From contig NC_081223.1 in NCBI RefSeq assembly GCF_902713425.1, forward strand, positions 454,001 to 518,000: a DNA stretch of 64,000 nucleotides, given 5' to 3'. Under the pieces are notes generated by a model. It saw only the letters and a list, made by a program, of their open reading frames with translations. It was not told where the DNA came from and made no database searches. The first letter of the stretch is position 1; the number at the start of each line of letters is the position of its first letter. Source of the stretch: Acipenser ruthenus. Lineage: Eukaryota; Chordata; Actinopteri; Acipenseriformes; Acipenseridae. The position numbers and the translations under genes are program-made. Shown in pieces: positions 23,023 to 35,165 of the stretch.

Positions 23023-24654
23023 GAGGTTCAGGTGTTAATGGGAGCTGATTTGCTGCAATTGATGCGCGCACCTCTTTCATATTAGTCCTCTAATTTTAAA
23101 TCAGTACGTTAATTAAAATAAATAAATAAATAAATAAATAATACTTTTGAAATTATATTACAACCCATTTAGATTGTACTTTGAATTTAAGTTCGTCAGA
23201 AGTACGTGCGGATCAAACTGGACTGTCACCTACAAGGACTGTCTGATTAAAGGCTCAGCTATGGAGGCATGTAGTAAACAAACCCCAATGAATAATAAAA
23301 AGCAGGCCGCGCAAATGAAGAAACACATTTATATCATGCAGGAATCCAGGCAGATGTGTTGCCTGCGCCAGTTTGACGGGACGAGAATGACAGCTCGAGT
23401 TCTGATGTGAACATCCACAAGTCAATTACACATTTTTACAATTTCACCAGACTGATAGGTAGGCTAAGCAGACATTAATGTAGACAATTTATTTGAGGCC
23501 ACTTGATTTAAGAAACAGTGCAAAGCATCTCTTTAGCATGTCAGATTTGCCATGACAGGGGCAGTCCCGGGGAATAGAATGACCAAGTGGCAAATGGAAA
23601 GCACAGCGCTTAACCTGAAATACAACGCGCAGTATTGATTTAGAACAGACTAAACACAAATCGGATGGCGTGCTGGAAATTTGAATTGTAATCAATTTAT
23701 TTAAGATTTGAAGTTCCCATTTCAATTTTTGAGCTTAATTACATTCATTATTTTATGTATAATTAATTCAATTAGTGTGTTGAGCATTTTCAATTTGGCA
23801 CATTATATTCGAGTGTTGTGCTTTGTCTATTTGACAGCTGTTATTTCAATTCAAATGTTGAACTTTGTCGTTGATGTTTGACGCTCCGGCTTTTGCAGTT
23901 AACATTTTTGTTACATTCCACCTCTCATAGGTTTGAACACAAACGGGTTTATTTGTGAAATTGTCAGATTGTTTCTTGTGTATCCAGCGCTCATCTGAAC
24001 TAACTGGTTCAGTGGTGTGTTCCCGTGAATAGACAGCACATGTCTGAGGGGGGGTGTTCTGTTCAGCGGTGCATTTCAGTAAAGTTTGTCGCAGAGTTTT
24101 AAACGTTCCTATGGCAACCGAGTCAACAAAACAAACGTCATCACGCATTGAGACGCAAGCTAAGGGCGAGAAGTAAATGGTAAAAAGTGAAAGCAGTGTG
24201 AGTCAGTGGAATTTTTTGATTTTTTGATTTTATCAAATGTTCACGATAATCATGTATTTTCTGTAAATGCGCAATGGAATTAGCTGATATGTAAAAGCAT
24301 GAATAAATGAATGGTGTCTATTCCTAACGCATCGGTAAAGTTTAGTATAGCGCCGCTTTTGTAGCAACAAGCAGGCTTGTTCCGTCGCCTTGATATTCTT
24401 TCTTGTGCTGAACAACCTCGATTCTACTGCGAGGTCCCTTTAGGCAGAGCTGTGCACTCGAGTCACATTTTTGTGAACTTGAGACGACTTGAGATGTGAA
24501 TGAATTAACTTGAGACTTGACTTGGGACTTGATTAAAATGAATTGACAACAATAAAAATTCAAACGCTGCACCGGTATGACGGCTCGTGTTGCACCCTCG
24601 CTCTGCTCGTCCTCTCGCGCGCTCTCTCTACCTTCCCTCTCGTGCTGCCAACGC
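23023..24654. other. Intergenic DNA upstream of the ZP gene
   Basis: An (AAAT)n run lies at 23117-23141. An X-box-like RFX palindrome (GTTCCTATGGCAAC, 24105-24118) lies just inside a 100-codon open frame on the minus strand (24148-23846). The frame has no recognised family and the association may be chance. Nothing else is seen. Confidence 0.35.
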
Positions 24655-24796
24655 GTGCGTGTGTGTGTGTGTGTGTGTATGTGTGTGTCAGTGTGTGTGT
24701 GTGTGTCAGTGTGTGTGTGTGTGTCAGAGTGTTTGTGTGTGTGTGTGTATGTGTGTATGTGTGTCAGTGCGTGTGTGTCTGTGTGTGTGTGTGTAT
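24655..24796. repeat. (GT)n microsatellite, interrupted
   Basis: GT tract with scattered GTAT and GTCA interruptions, ending where the L2 tail at 24797 begins. Confidence 0.9.
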
Positions 24797-25132
24797 TATT
24801 GTTATTATTTATTTCTTAGCAGAAGCCCTTATCCAGGGCGACTTACAGTCGTAAACAAAAATACATTTCAAGAATCACAGTACAAGTATTAATACAATTA
24901 AGAGCAAGATAAAAAATACAATGACTTTGGTTCTAGCAAGTACAAGTATATGACAAAATACGATTCAATAACGGAGCAGATAACAGTGTCAGTGATAGTT
25001 ACATCAGGATATAATTAAATACAAAATACTACAGATTAAATAACACTTGTGACATCTTACAGTACTCAAAAGTACAGAATTAATTGCAGTAAACTAGGGT
25101 GTAGATAAGAGCAAGTAAACATTATGGACAGC
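24797..25132 (-). mobile_element. L2 3' end, minus orientation
   Basis: It starts with the reversed tail (TTATCCAGGGCGACTTACAG) and continues through the L2 3' UTR, matching 38.52-38.68 kb. It is 5'-truncated. Confidence 0.85.
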
Positions 25133-25141
25133 AGTGGTGCT

Positions 25142-25161
25142 CTGGCTCCCTCTTGTGGCCA
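25142..25161 (-). promoter_or_regulatory. CTCF-like motif at unit edge
   Basis: Minus strand TGGCCACAAGAGGGAGCCAG resembles the CTCF core (CCACnAGGGGGCGC). The same word recurs at 32905-32924, 48874-48893, 50845-50864 and 51202-51221. A related CCCTCTTGTGGTCACA occurs near 29095, 47055 and 50292, with a variant near 42395. All copies have the same orientation. Confidence 0.35.
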
Positions 25162-25744
25162 GTGTGAATGATGGCAGTGTGTGAGCTTGGCAGGGCACTG
25201 ATGCCTGTTTCCAGGCTATACAAACACAGAGAGGGATTCAATCAAACACTAAGTTCACAGTTTAATAGAAGAGTGGATTAGTTCTCTTTGTATCTGTGTT
25301 CTAAGCGCTGCACTTGTGTTTCAATAAGACAGTTCTATGAGATGTGAGCTGTGAACACAGGTGGGACTTGATAGGGTTGGGTGACTCACAGTACAGTTAG
25401 ATTATCCTTCCTGTAGTTTTATGTTTAGCCTCTCAGTGCTTTCCTGCTGTCTAGGAGGGGCATTAGAAATCTGCCTGTTCACAATGAACTGGCCCATAAG
25501 TGTTGAGACATGTGTGCCAGGGAGCTGCTGCACACATAAGGAATGAAGGAGACCAGGTGGGTAACAAGGATGACACAGGAGGAAAGACAATGAACAATAA
25601 ACTGCCTTCAATAACGCTGATGTGCTGCTCCTTAATAAAAAATAAGAATTCACTCAGAAATGTATGAATTGCTTATTTAAAAAATGTGTCTTAAATTGAG
25701 ATAACTTTATCTTTATTATAAGTTAATTATAATTTATTATAAGT

Positions 25745-26157
25745 TCCGGCGCCTCCTTAAGACTCACCTCTTCAAACAGCACCTGTAGAACTCCTCTGTT
25801 GTATCCTGGGACACTATCACCCTTCATTTAAATATGCTTTATTTTGCTCTTATCTGCCCCCTATTTTACTGCATTTAATCCTGTACCTCAGAATATTGTA
25901 ATCTGCCAAGTGATTAATCTGTAGTATTTTGTACTTAATCATATCCTGATGTAACTATCACTATTTAATCATATCCTGATGTAACTTTCACTATTATCTG
26001 CTGTATTATTGAATTGTGGTTTGTCACACTTGAGAATTATTGTATTTCTTGTTCTTATTGTATGACTTATATTGTAACACTTGAATGTATTTGTATTTGC
26101 TTGCGATTGTAAGTCGCCCTGGATAAGGGCGTCTGCTAAGAAATAAATAATAATAAT
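25745..26157 (+). mobile_element. L2 3' fragment inserted in unit A
   Basis: It starts within the C-terminal coding region (CGCCTCCTTAAGACTCACCT) and runs through the 3' UTR to the tail and AAT repeats. A 26-bp piece of the UTR is tandemly doubled at about 25938-25990. Units B and D lack it at the corresponding place, and ATAAGTT flanks both sides, so it entered unit A after the units separated. Confidence 0.85.
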
Positions 26158-27195
26158 AAGTTAAAACCTGAGTTAGATAAAGAAGCCTCACAAACTCAAT
26201 CTTCCATCTATTTGAGGTGCATACCATGTTAATATATACAATTGAATTTAAAGAATGGTTGCACAATCAGAAGTACTTTCCTTTCATTTTATTTCAAGCA
26301 AGATAAAAAGTCAGTTCTCTCAATCCAGTGTGTGAGAAGTGTGTGTTTCACAGCGGTTTAGACAGGCAGGCAGGCAGGTGAGAGGCAGAGAGGGAGGCAC
26401 AGAGACACAGGCACTCAGGATTTATTCACACACACACTCACGTGACGCTACCAGCTATGGGAACTCATGGAGGACATACAGTGTACAAAAAGCAAAGCAA
26501 AACATCCAGAAACTCCAAATCAAAGTTCCAGTGAAGGCGGCGTGCGCTGCTCCTCTAAACGGAGGCCCCGCTCACACAAGTCCTGTGGCTTTGCACAGTC
26601 AAAAATATAAAGACTCCACACAGACACAAACAGACTGATTTTAAAAGAGGCACAATAAGAACTACAGTAGGTCCCGCAGTGATTTCCAAAAGCTGATGTG
26701 GGGCACTGAGTTTATGGCTTTCAATGGGTTTCTATTAAACGAGTCGTGTAAACACTTAGTGAACCTTCAACACATCGAAATAAAGGGATCTGGAAACATT
26801 GAAATCACTTTGTGATTTAATTATTAGTTTGCTGCTTTTGAACATCAGGCTGAAAGTGTATATAATACACATATCTGCAATATTGTGATTCAGGCTTTAC
26901 TGTTCTTGTTTAATATGTTGTCTAGTCGATCATAACATATACAACAACACTGCCATCAATACTGTATTAAACAAAGCATCGATCACCTTTCATTGGTTAT
27001 CAATAACTCATTCTAAATGCATCACTATTAGTGAAATAGATTATAAATAACTGAACAAAATATTACATACATTAATGAAAAAACAACCAAATTATAAAGG
27101 AGGCCAAATTCTAAATGATAAAAAGCTGCCAAATCCAGTTCCTTGCTCATCCCAATTGGTGACGGTGTATTCAGGGGGTGTGTCCAAAAAGACTC

Positions 27196-27513
27196 CCATT
27201 GAAGTCATTTTGTATGTAGGTCTCCACCTCTACGATTCACAATCACTTTTTCAATGCCAATCCATCTGAAAGCAGGGATGTTATGGCTTCTCTCCATGAA
27301 ATGTTTTGCTGCAGGTGAAGTTTCATCTTTTTGTCTAATTGCACTCTTGTGCTCACTTAGATGCATTTTTAATTGTTGAAGTTTTCCCCACATATCCTTT
27401 CCCACACGGGCATGACAACAAGTAAAGCACATTAGTACTGGTGCATGTAATACGAGATTTAATCTTGAAACGTTTACCTGTAGTGGGATGAACGCAGAAT
27501 CACATCGAGTCAA
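27196..27513 (-). mobile_element. Penelope-like GIY-YIG endonuclease fragment, unit A
   Basis: Minus-strand residues SEHKSAIRQKDETSPAAKHF, then RSHNIPAFRWIGIEKV and NRRGGD, match the C-terminal GIY-YIG nuclease of Penelope-like retroelements (EHRSAIRnKDExSPVARHF, GIEKV, RRGGD). Only this part remains. The same fragment lies at 34537-34854, so it was present before the units duplicated. Confidence 0.6.
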
Positions 27514-27908
27514 ATTCTCTGCATTATTTATTTATTTATTTCCTTTAAGGGAAATACAGTGTGTGATTTTCTTTATTTTCACTTTGTATTTTAGTTTCAG
27601 TACCTTTATCTTTTCCATCCTGCAGATAAATCAATAATTATATTTTCATTTTCATTTGAAACTAAATTAGTAAATATAAATCCAATGACAGCCCTTCAGC
27701 CTCTGCAATGTATTAGAATACATGAATAATGAAGATATTTACCAGATTGATCTTGTCTTTTATTTGGAGCCCTTGTTATTGAGCTCAGTGTGTTTGTGTG
27801 CAGTTGAGCTCCTCCACAGGCCGTGTCCCGTTTCATTGCCTTCACCCTCAGCACCTGCAGTAGGTCCCAGCTGCAGCAGTGCAGTCGCTGTGCAGTCCTG
27901 CTGAGGGA

Positions 27909-27936
27909 GGTTTTTGTACGGGTGTGTAGCACTGTG
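27909..27936 (-). promoter_or_regulatory. 12-bp-spacer recombination signal of V1
   Basis: In gene orientation: heptamer CACAGTG (27936-27930), a 12-nt spacer, and nonamer ACAAAAACC (27917-27909). This is the kappa-V type signal that pairs with a 23-spacer J signal under RAG1/2. Confidence 0.9.
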
Positions 27937-28494
27937 TGAACACATATCTACTGCTGGGGTAGTGTTCACTCTGACAGTAGTAATCTCCTGCATCTTCAGC
28001 CTGGACTCCACTGATGGTCAGAGTGAAGTCAGTCCCAGATCCACTGCCACTGAAACGAGTTGGGATCCCAGACTGAAGGGTACTTGCAGCATAGATCAGG
28101 AGTTTGGGAGCTTCTCCAGGTTTCTGTTGGTACCAGGCTAGGTAGTTGTTATTGTACACTGCGCTACTGACTTTACAGCTCAGAGCGACTGTGTCTCCTG
28201 GGAGAACAGATTTCACTGCTGGAGTCTGAGTCACAGTATACTGTCCACTGGATTCTGAAAATAATAAAATAGAAAATTAAAGTAAATGATTGAATTAAAT
28301 GATTAAATCACATTACATTTCAAGCCTTTTTTCCAGTTTGCATGTTTTACTTTTAATACTTATATATTAAGAATTGTCCCATAAATAGTTTTTTTAAAGT
28401 GTTTTTCTAAATGATTCTTACCCTGAGTGTAGATGACAAGTGCCCAGATGAAGATGCTGATAAAAGTCATTGTTGTTGTGGATTCTGTTGCCAT
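27937..28494 (-). CDS. Immunoglobulin light-chain V segment 1 (kappa-like)
   Basis: Leader exon 28494-28422 (73 nt; [17 protein letters not shown] signal peptide), a 167-nt intron, and V exon 28254-27937 ending at the recombination signal. V-domain landmarks are all present: [16 protein letters not shown], Cys in [40 protein letters not shown], and EDAGDYYC before a CDR3 ending PSSRYVF. No stop was seen. It encodes the antigen-binding half of a light chain after joining to J. Octamer and TATA lie upstream. The kappa-like assignment rests on framework residues and the 12-spacer signal. Confidence 0.93.
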
Positions 28495-28535
28495 GAAGGG
28501 CAGCTCTCAATCATGAAGTGTTAAACTCACAGGGC

Positions 28536-28598
28536 TATAAACACTCCCAGAGCACTGAAGCATGTGCTGCCAATGCAAAGTGTCTTTTCTATGCAAAT
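28536..28598 (-). promoter_or_regulatory. V1 promoter: TATA and octamer
   Basis: TATA-like TTTATAG (28541-28535) lies about 42 nt before the ATG. Octamer ATTTGCAT (28598-28591), in light-chain orientation, lies about 100 nt before it. The octamer is the Oct-1/Oct-2 site of immunoglobulin V promoters. Confidence 0.85.
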
Positions 28599-29509
28599 TG
28601 TCTTCCTTGGCACAGCAGCCACTTCTAGCCAAGCAGTGCTCTTAAGTTTAAACTCATTTTCAGATGATGCAGTTTTTCTGCTTTCAGGAAAAAAACAGGA
28701 AAAAGTTATTTTTCAAGCAAAAAGAAAAATAATAGCTTATAGTTTTCTTTGTGTTGAGTTTGTACAAACACAGCTATTTCGCTCTCTTCTCCCTTCTCTC
28801 AAACAATTCATCTTAGCCACAGCTGTGATTATGTAGCTTTGTTACATAGTATAATAATTATTAATTGTCAATTATTAAAATCAAACCTGCAGGTTAACAG
28901 ATCCATAATAAACTTTGTGAAATCAAATCCATTCAAGAAGCAAACATTTTGATTTTGCACATTGCTAATGGTGAGTGAAAAGTTTCCAGATTTTTTCCTT
29001 TGGACCCCCTGGACTGTCTCTGAGGACCCCAGGTTAAGAACCACTGCTCTGGATTAAAGAGCATCATTTTATTACTCTCTCTCTCTCCCTCTTGTGGTCA
29101 CAGATTGTAGTGCAGTCTGTGCTGCTAAAGATTATCATACCATTAGAAGATCAGCTGTCTCAACTTACTGTGAATATTTGAAATAAAGATCATGAAAAAA
29201 TCCTCTAAAAGATGTATTGAATTCAGTGTTTCAATTGGCTGAATCAGCCCTCTGCTTTTCTTTTATCTAGATTAAAGTTGGAAAATGCTTCCAGGACCTG
29301 CAGCAGAAAGAATGCGTGCATATCATGCAAGGATGTGAGAAGAGAAAAGAGTAGGGATGAAACAGAGGAACAGAGAGCAGCAGAAAGCATGCAAGTGGAG
29401 TATAGGGAGGAAGAAAAGGGAAGCAGAAAAGAGCAAAGAAACAATGAGAAAGTATAGGAGAAATCTTTCAAAATGACATCAACCAGAACCACAACTTAAT
29501 GAGAATCAT

Positions 29510-31519
29510 TTGACAAACTCACCGTCAAAAGTTCTCTTTTCAGCTCAGTCACTAGGGAAGGCAGTAAGTGGAGTAAACCGGGCACTTCCAAAGAGCCCCA
29601 GGAAGAAAAGTGTCGTGGGAAAGAAACTGGCAACTCAATTTGGTTTGGCTCTGGTAGATAAGCACGCTTCCACACAAAGAGCTGAAGTTAGTGAAACAGA
29701 ATGTCAGGTTTGTGCATTCTATGAGATTGATTGTGTGTCCCGTCAGCTGCCTGGATGAAAAGACTGCATCACTATCAGAAGAGAGGATGCACAAAAAAAA
29801 GAATGCACAAAAAAGTGCTCCTGATGACGGTTCTTGAAGCTCACCGCCTCTTCAAGAATGAATATCCTGATGGAAAAATCACAACATCAAAAAAAGTCTG
29901 CAGCATTGCGCCCTGTGCACGTTCAACCTGTCTGTCTGTCGTTACCATGAGAACACAGAGATGCTACTAGATGGTTTGTAAAAGGGTTGCCAAAATATCC
30001 CCAATGGAAATCTCCTGGTCATTGGGTCACTTTGCAACTGGCAGATGAAATGCTGCCTTGGCCAGTGTGACACATGCCAAGACCTTGCTAGTTCTATCAA
30101 TCAGGTAATATAAGGCAATGATAATGAAGATACAATTGTACACAACTACCAAAAGATGGCTAACAATAAAAAGGAACTGCTTGAGTCAACATTACACAAT
30201 GCCACGGAGGAGCTCAAACCCAGCGGACCATTCTGCGGAGCCACAATTTTATTACCAAGGTGCAACTTCACCAAATCAAAACACTGAAGATGAATTGAAA
30301 TGAATGTGAAGCTATACTTCAGGAAGATTTCTCAGAACACTTCCCTATAAAGCAGCAAGCTGAAATTATGTGAGCTCCCTGGATCACAGGAGTGCCTCTG
30401 TTTCCACCAGTTCTCACAGCTCAGTCTGTTAGTACTTCTTATGTTGTGCTCCGTGATGAACGGCAACATGACACATTTGCAGTTGTTTGCTACAATCGGG
30501 CTGTTCTTGATGAAGCCTCAACTTCAGCCAACATCTCTAACTTGCACATCTTTTCTGATGGTGCTGCGAGCCAATTTAAAAACAGATTCATCTTGTCCAC
30601 CCTTACCATGCTGAGCAGTGTACTCTGTAGTCTGCATCGAGTTGATTGGAGCTTTTTTGCCACAGCACACGGCAAATGGCCAGTTGCTGGAGTTGCAGGT
30701 AAAGTAAAGCGTGCAGTTTGGAGGCGCATTCTGCAAAAGCATGCTGTTGTCAACACAGCAGAAGAATTTGCTAAGGTGGCAAAAGAAGCATGCCCAAATG
30801 TGAGCATCATTTATATTACAAAGCATGTGGTAAAGAAGGCACAAGATGAATGGGCAAACAGGTGGGAACAGAACTGTCCAAAGAAAACCCCAAACACGCA
30901 CAGCATTCACTATGCTAGAACGCTTAGCAACACTGAACTTGAGCTCAGCACAGTAGGTCCATTTGTGAAAGAAATTCAGCCTGACTGGAAAGTGGTCAGT
31001 GTGTTTGGCATTGTGGATCAAGCAACAGCTATGGCAAAGAATCCATTCAAAAGCATTGAACTGGCAGTAAAAGAGTACTGCATTGTTATGTATGAAGGCA
31101 AGTGTTCCCCTGGCATAGCTGAAGAAACCATACCGGCCCTGCCAGAGGAGCTCCTCAGTGTTTTGCATCCATGCAAAGGGGGCTGGAAGTGGCTGACACA
31201 AAAGGATGTAACGTGGTGCCTTGCTTCATCTGTTCTCAAAAGGATTGATGCTCCAGTACTTGTGAATACCCGGGAAGTATATGCCTTTCAAGAAATCATT
31301 ACAAACTCTGCAAACACGTCACTGTGTGAGTGCTTCAGCTTGCGCTGTGTTCACATCCATGCATTTTTCACAGTGGTTACGTCAGTTACTGGACCTGGTT
31401 ATGTCAGGCACGTCATGTTTGGGGTTCTAGTAGAGGGTAGAGTAGGAGTGGTGTCAAGTGTTTCCTTACATTTGAGGAGCAGACACTGTTCATTATTTTG
31501 TGCAGTTCAACATGTATAA
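29510..31519 (+). mobile_element. Transposase-like gene, copy 1 (family unassigned)
   Basis: A 375-codon frame at 30392-31519 holds SDGAASQFKNRFILSTL, WSFFATAHGK then VAGVAGKVKRAVWRRILQ: a D-containing strand followed by an FFATxHGK/GxxGxVKR block of a DDE-nuclease-like family that I know from fish and invertebrate repeats but cannot name. Upstream, 29510-29760 encodes its N-terminal part (KSVVGKKLATQFGL, then ECQVCAFYEIDCVSRQLPG), in a different frame and interrupted. The gene is on the plus strand, opposite to V1, and is duplicated with it. It is probably a decayed DNA transposon. Confidence 0.55.
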
Positions 31520-31640
31520 TTGCCTCTTTATTTCACAAGGCTTATTTTGTTAATGTCAATTTTATGATATGTCAGTTACCAAATAAAATGTCTCTGTTTT
31601 AATAAAATGATTTACTGATTATTTCTAATGTCATATTTAC

Positions 31641-32006
31641 TTGAATATATGCATGCTAGGATTATCCATGGGTAAAACTACACTAGTTTGGACAATCTCA
31701 CTTTAGGTAGTACTGTTTGAGATCAAGAAACATACATTTTTTGCTCAGTTACACTTTGCCCATCTAAGCCACGGTGCCCCGCGTCACTTCAAACCTGCGG
31801 CAGAGGCTTTCACCATGGTAATGTATTTCCCATACCATGCACCACTCCAAAATGAACTACGGGACATTTCTGCAAATGAAACAAAACATGCATTTCCCAC
31901 CTCAGACATGGAAATCTGCATTCATTTCATTTGTTCAAGCGCACGCTTCAGTTCCACAAACATTACTGGCAAATTCACTTGATTTTTTTCAAGAAGGTAA
32001 AACCTC
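31641..32006. other. Inter-unit DNA, duplicated near 44.1-44.25 kb
   Basis: Sequence around 31770-31840 is similar to about 44185-44245, just before another Gln tRNA, so this tRNA-bearing spacer is itself duplicated. No gene is seen. Confidence 0.5.
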
Positions 32007-32078
32007 AGGTCCCACAGAGATTTGAACTGGGATCTCTGGATTCAGAGTTCAGAGTGCTAACCACTATACCATGTAATG
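32007..32078 (-). pseudogene. tRNA-Gln (CTG), degraded
   Basis: On the minus strand the D, anticodon (loop CTCTGAA) and T arms match tRNA-Gln, but the 5' acceptor (CATTACA) pairs poorly with the 3' side (TGGGACC), giving three mismatches. A TTTT follows. Likely a pseudogene; paralogue at 44244-44315. Confidence 0.7.
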
Positions 32079-32689
32079 GAAGATGGACGTTGTGTCACTC
32101 CCCCTACTCCAAGGTATCAAATATCCCTACTGACGACCCTTCGAGCGCCCAGCCTTAACCATGTCTCATTGCACACAACCGTCAACATTTCAACATTTGG
32201 TACCGATAAACATCACATGTTGGAAGTTTGTCAGAATCTCAGACCTGTAAAATGTCATACCTTATTAATTCTGTATTGATGGTACAAACATTTGATGGGT
32301 GCAGGTTTGTTGTCAAAAGCAGAGCACTGTTGGTGTTTCGTTATGTCTGTGTTTTAATTTGGAAGCCTCATGTTTGTGCTTGTGCTGTGTCTGTGTAAAT
32401 GTGTGTGCATACGAATGAACTGGAAACAATGTCATGTTTTCTTGTTTGAAATGAGCTCGCCAAATAGAGGCAGCTTTATTTTCCACCATGCTGCATTTAC
32501 GAGTGTACTTATTAACAAACATTTCTATGTTGTGGGTAACTATTCAACACTAGTTGGTGCGGTCCTTGCTTTGTTTAACAAAAGCTCTATTTCATAATCC
32601 CATGATTAGTACTCACTTTAACTTAAGAAAAGCCTTCAGTAGGCCTACACAGTTCTGGAGTAATAACCATATTACTGGAATCAAAGGGA
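32079..32689. other. Inter-unit DNA, duplicated at 44.33-44.9 kb
   Basis: This is closely similar to about 44330-44890, including the stretch around 32330-32600. No coding or RNA feature is supported. Confidence 0.5.
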
Positions 32690-34536
32690 AATGAATATAT
32701 GAGATATTAGAGTCAGTGTTTCCCAGCATGCATCACTGAGAGCATCTCCTTCCTCCAGACACAGACCACACTGTAGTGTTTAGATGACTGTGTGTGAGGA
32801 GCCTTGTGTTAACAATGGGAGACCTGGGCTGACTGGGGAGGGAACTGCTGCCTATTTTAATTGTCATATTACCTTGTTATTATATTATGGACAGCAGTGG
32901 TGCTCTGACTCCCTCTTGTGGTCAGTGTGAATGATGGCAGTGTGTGCAGCTTGGCAGGGCACTGATGCCTGTTTCCAGGCTATACAAACACAGAGAGGGA
33001 TTCAATCAAACACTAAGTTCACAGTTTAATAGAAGAGTGGATTAGTTCTATTTGTATATGTGTTCTAAGCGCTGCACTTCTGTTTCAATAAGTGTCACAG
33101 ACAGTTCTATGAGATCTGAGCTGTGAACACAGGTGGGACTTGATAGGGTTGGGTGACTCACAGTACAGTTAGTTTATCCTTCCTGTAGTTTTATGTTTAG
33201 CCTCTCAGTGCTTTCCTGCTCTCTAGGACGGGCATTAGAAATCTGCCTGTTCAGAATGAACTGGTCCATAAGTGTTGAGACATGTGTGCCAGGGAGCTGC
33301 TGCACACATAAGGAATGAAGGAAACCAGGCGTGTAACAAGGATGACACAGGAGGCAACACAATGAAGAATAAACTGCCTTCAATAACGCTGATGTGCTGC
33401 TCCTTAATAAAAAATAAGAACTCACTCAGAAATGTATTAATTCCTCATTTAAACAATGTGTCTTAAATTGAGATAACTTCATTTTTATTATTATAAGTTA
33501 AAACCTGAGTTAGATAAAGAAGCCTCACAAACTCAATCTTCCATCTATCTGAGGTGCATAGCATGTTAATATATACAATTGAATTTAAAGAATGGTTGCA
33601 CAATCAGATGTACTTTCCTTTCATTTTATTTCAAGCAAGATAAAAAGTCAGTTCTCTCAATCTAGTGTGTGAGAAGTGTGTGTTTCCCAGTGGTTGAGAC
33701 AGGCAGGCAGGCAGGTGAGAGGCAGAGAGGGAGGCACAGAGACACAGGCACTCAGGATTTATTCACACACACACTCACGTGACGCTACCAGCTATGGGAA
33801 CACATGGAGGACATACAGCCCAGTGTACAAGAAGCAAAGCAAAACATCCAGAAACTCCAAATGAAAGTTCCAGTGAAGGCGGCGTGCGCTGCTCCTCTAA
33901 ACGGAGGCCCCGCTCACACAAGTCCTGTGGCTTTGCACAGTCAAAAATATAAAGCCAGACTCCACACACACACAAACAGCCTGATTTTAAAAGAGGCAAA
34001 ATAAGAACTAGGTACCGCAGTGATTTCCAAAAGCTGATGTGGGGCACTGAGTTTATGGCTTTCAATGGGTTTCTATCAAACGAGTCGTGTAAACACTTAG
34101 TGAACCTTCAACACATCGAAATAAAGTGACATGGAAACATTGAAATCACATTGTAATTTAATTATTAGTTTGCTGCTTTTGAACATCAGGCTGAAAATGT
34201 ATATAATACACATCTCTGCAATATTGTGATTCAGGCTTTACTGTTCTTGTTTAATATGCTGTCTAGTGGATCATAACATATACAACAACACTGCCATCAA
34301 TACTGTATTAAACAAAGCATCAATCGCCTTTCATTGGTTATCAGTAACTCATTCTAAATGCATCACTATTAATGAAATAGATTATAAATAACTGAACAAA
34401 ATATTACATACATTAATGAAAAAACAAGCAAATTATAAAGGAGACCAAATTCTAAATGATAAAAAGCTGCCAAATCCAGTTCCTAGCTCATCCCAATTGG
34501 TGACAGTGTATTCAGGGGGTGTGTCCAAAAAGACTC

Positions 34537-34854
34537 CCATTGAAGTCATTTTGTATGTAGGTCTCCACCTCTACGATTCACAATCACTTTTTCAATGCCA
34601 ATCCATCTGAAAGCAGGGACGTTATGGCTTCTCTCCATGAAATGTTTTGCTGCAGGTGAAGTTTCATCTTTTTGTCTAATTGCACTCTTGTGCTCACTCA
34701 GATGAATTTTTAATTGTTGAAGTTTTCCCAACATATTCTTTCCCACACGGGCATGACAACAAGTGAAGCACATTAGTACTGGTGCATGTAATATGAGATT
34801 TAATCTTGAAACGTTTACCTGTAGTGGGATGAACGCAGAATCACATCGAATCAA
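34537..34854 (-). mobile_element. Penelope-like GIY-YIG fragment, unit B
   Basis: Paralogue of 27196-27513 with the same residues (SEHKSAIRQKDETSPAAKHF and RWIGIEKV) and only a few differences. Confidence 0.6.
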
Positions 34855-35137
34855 ATTCTCTGCATTATTTATTTATTTATTTCCTTTAAGGGAAATTAGT
34901 AAATATAAATCCGATGACAGCCCTTCAGCCTCTGCAATGTATCAGAATACATGAATAATCAAGATATTTACCAGATTGATCTTGTCTTTTATTTTGAGCC
35001 CTTGTTATTGAGCTCAGTGTGTTTGTGTGCAGTTGAGCTCCTCCACAGGCCGGGTCCAATTTCATTGCCTTCACCCTCAGCACCTGCAGTAGGTCCCAGC
35101 TGCAGCAGTGCAGTCACTGTGCAGTCCTGCTGAGGGA

Positions 35138-35165
35138 GGTTTTTGTACGAGTGTGTAGCACTGTG
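35138..35165 (-). promoter_or_regulatory. 12-bp-spacer recombination signal of V2
   Basis: Heptamer CACAGTG (35165-35159), a 12-nt spacer, nonamer ACAAAAACC (35146-35138). Confidence 0.9.

Larger units (their letters stand above)
25133..31640. repeat. Ig V tandem unit A
   Basis: First of the large duplicated units. In order it holds a CTCF-like edge motif, conserved non-coding sequence (25200-25680), a (CAGG)-rich block (26330-26600), a Penelope-like fragment, a V gene on the minus strand and a transposase-like gene on the plus strand. It matches unit B (32.69-38.17 kb) almost throughout and is interrupted by an L2 tail at 25745-26157. Confidence 0.85.

Noticed and set aside
23846-24148. 100-codon minus-strand frame next to an RFX-like site
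   Set aside because: No family motif, no splice context and no duplicate; kept only as a regulatory note.
25402-25653. Conserved 83-codon minus-strand frame repeated in units A, B and D
   Set aside because: It is shared only because the units are duplicated. It has no Ig constant-domain cysteines or tryptophan and no known motif.
26339-26638. Possible J or constant exon in the (CAGG)-rich block
   Set aside because: No 23-spacer signal, no FGxGT motif and no C-domain residues.
29244-29492. Leu/Ser/Phe-rich minus-strand frame
   Set aside because: Reverse strand of an AG-rich tract; no homology seen.
30490-31239. Minus-strand frames opposite the transposase-like gene
   Set aside because: Shadows of the plus-strand frame, which carries the recognisable motifs.
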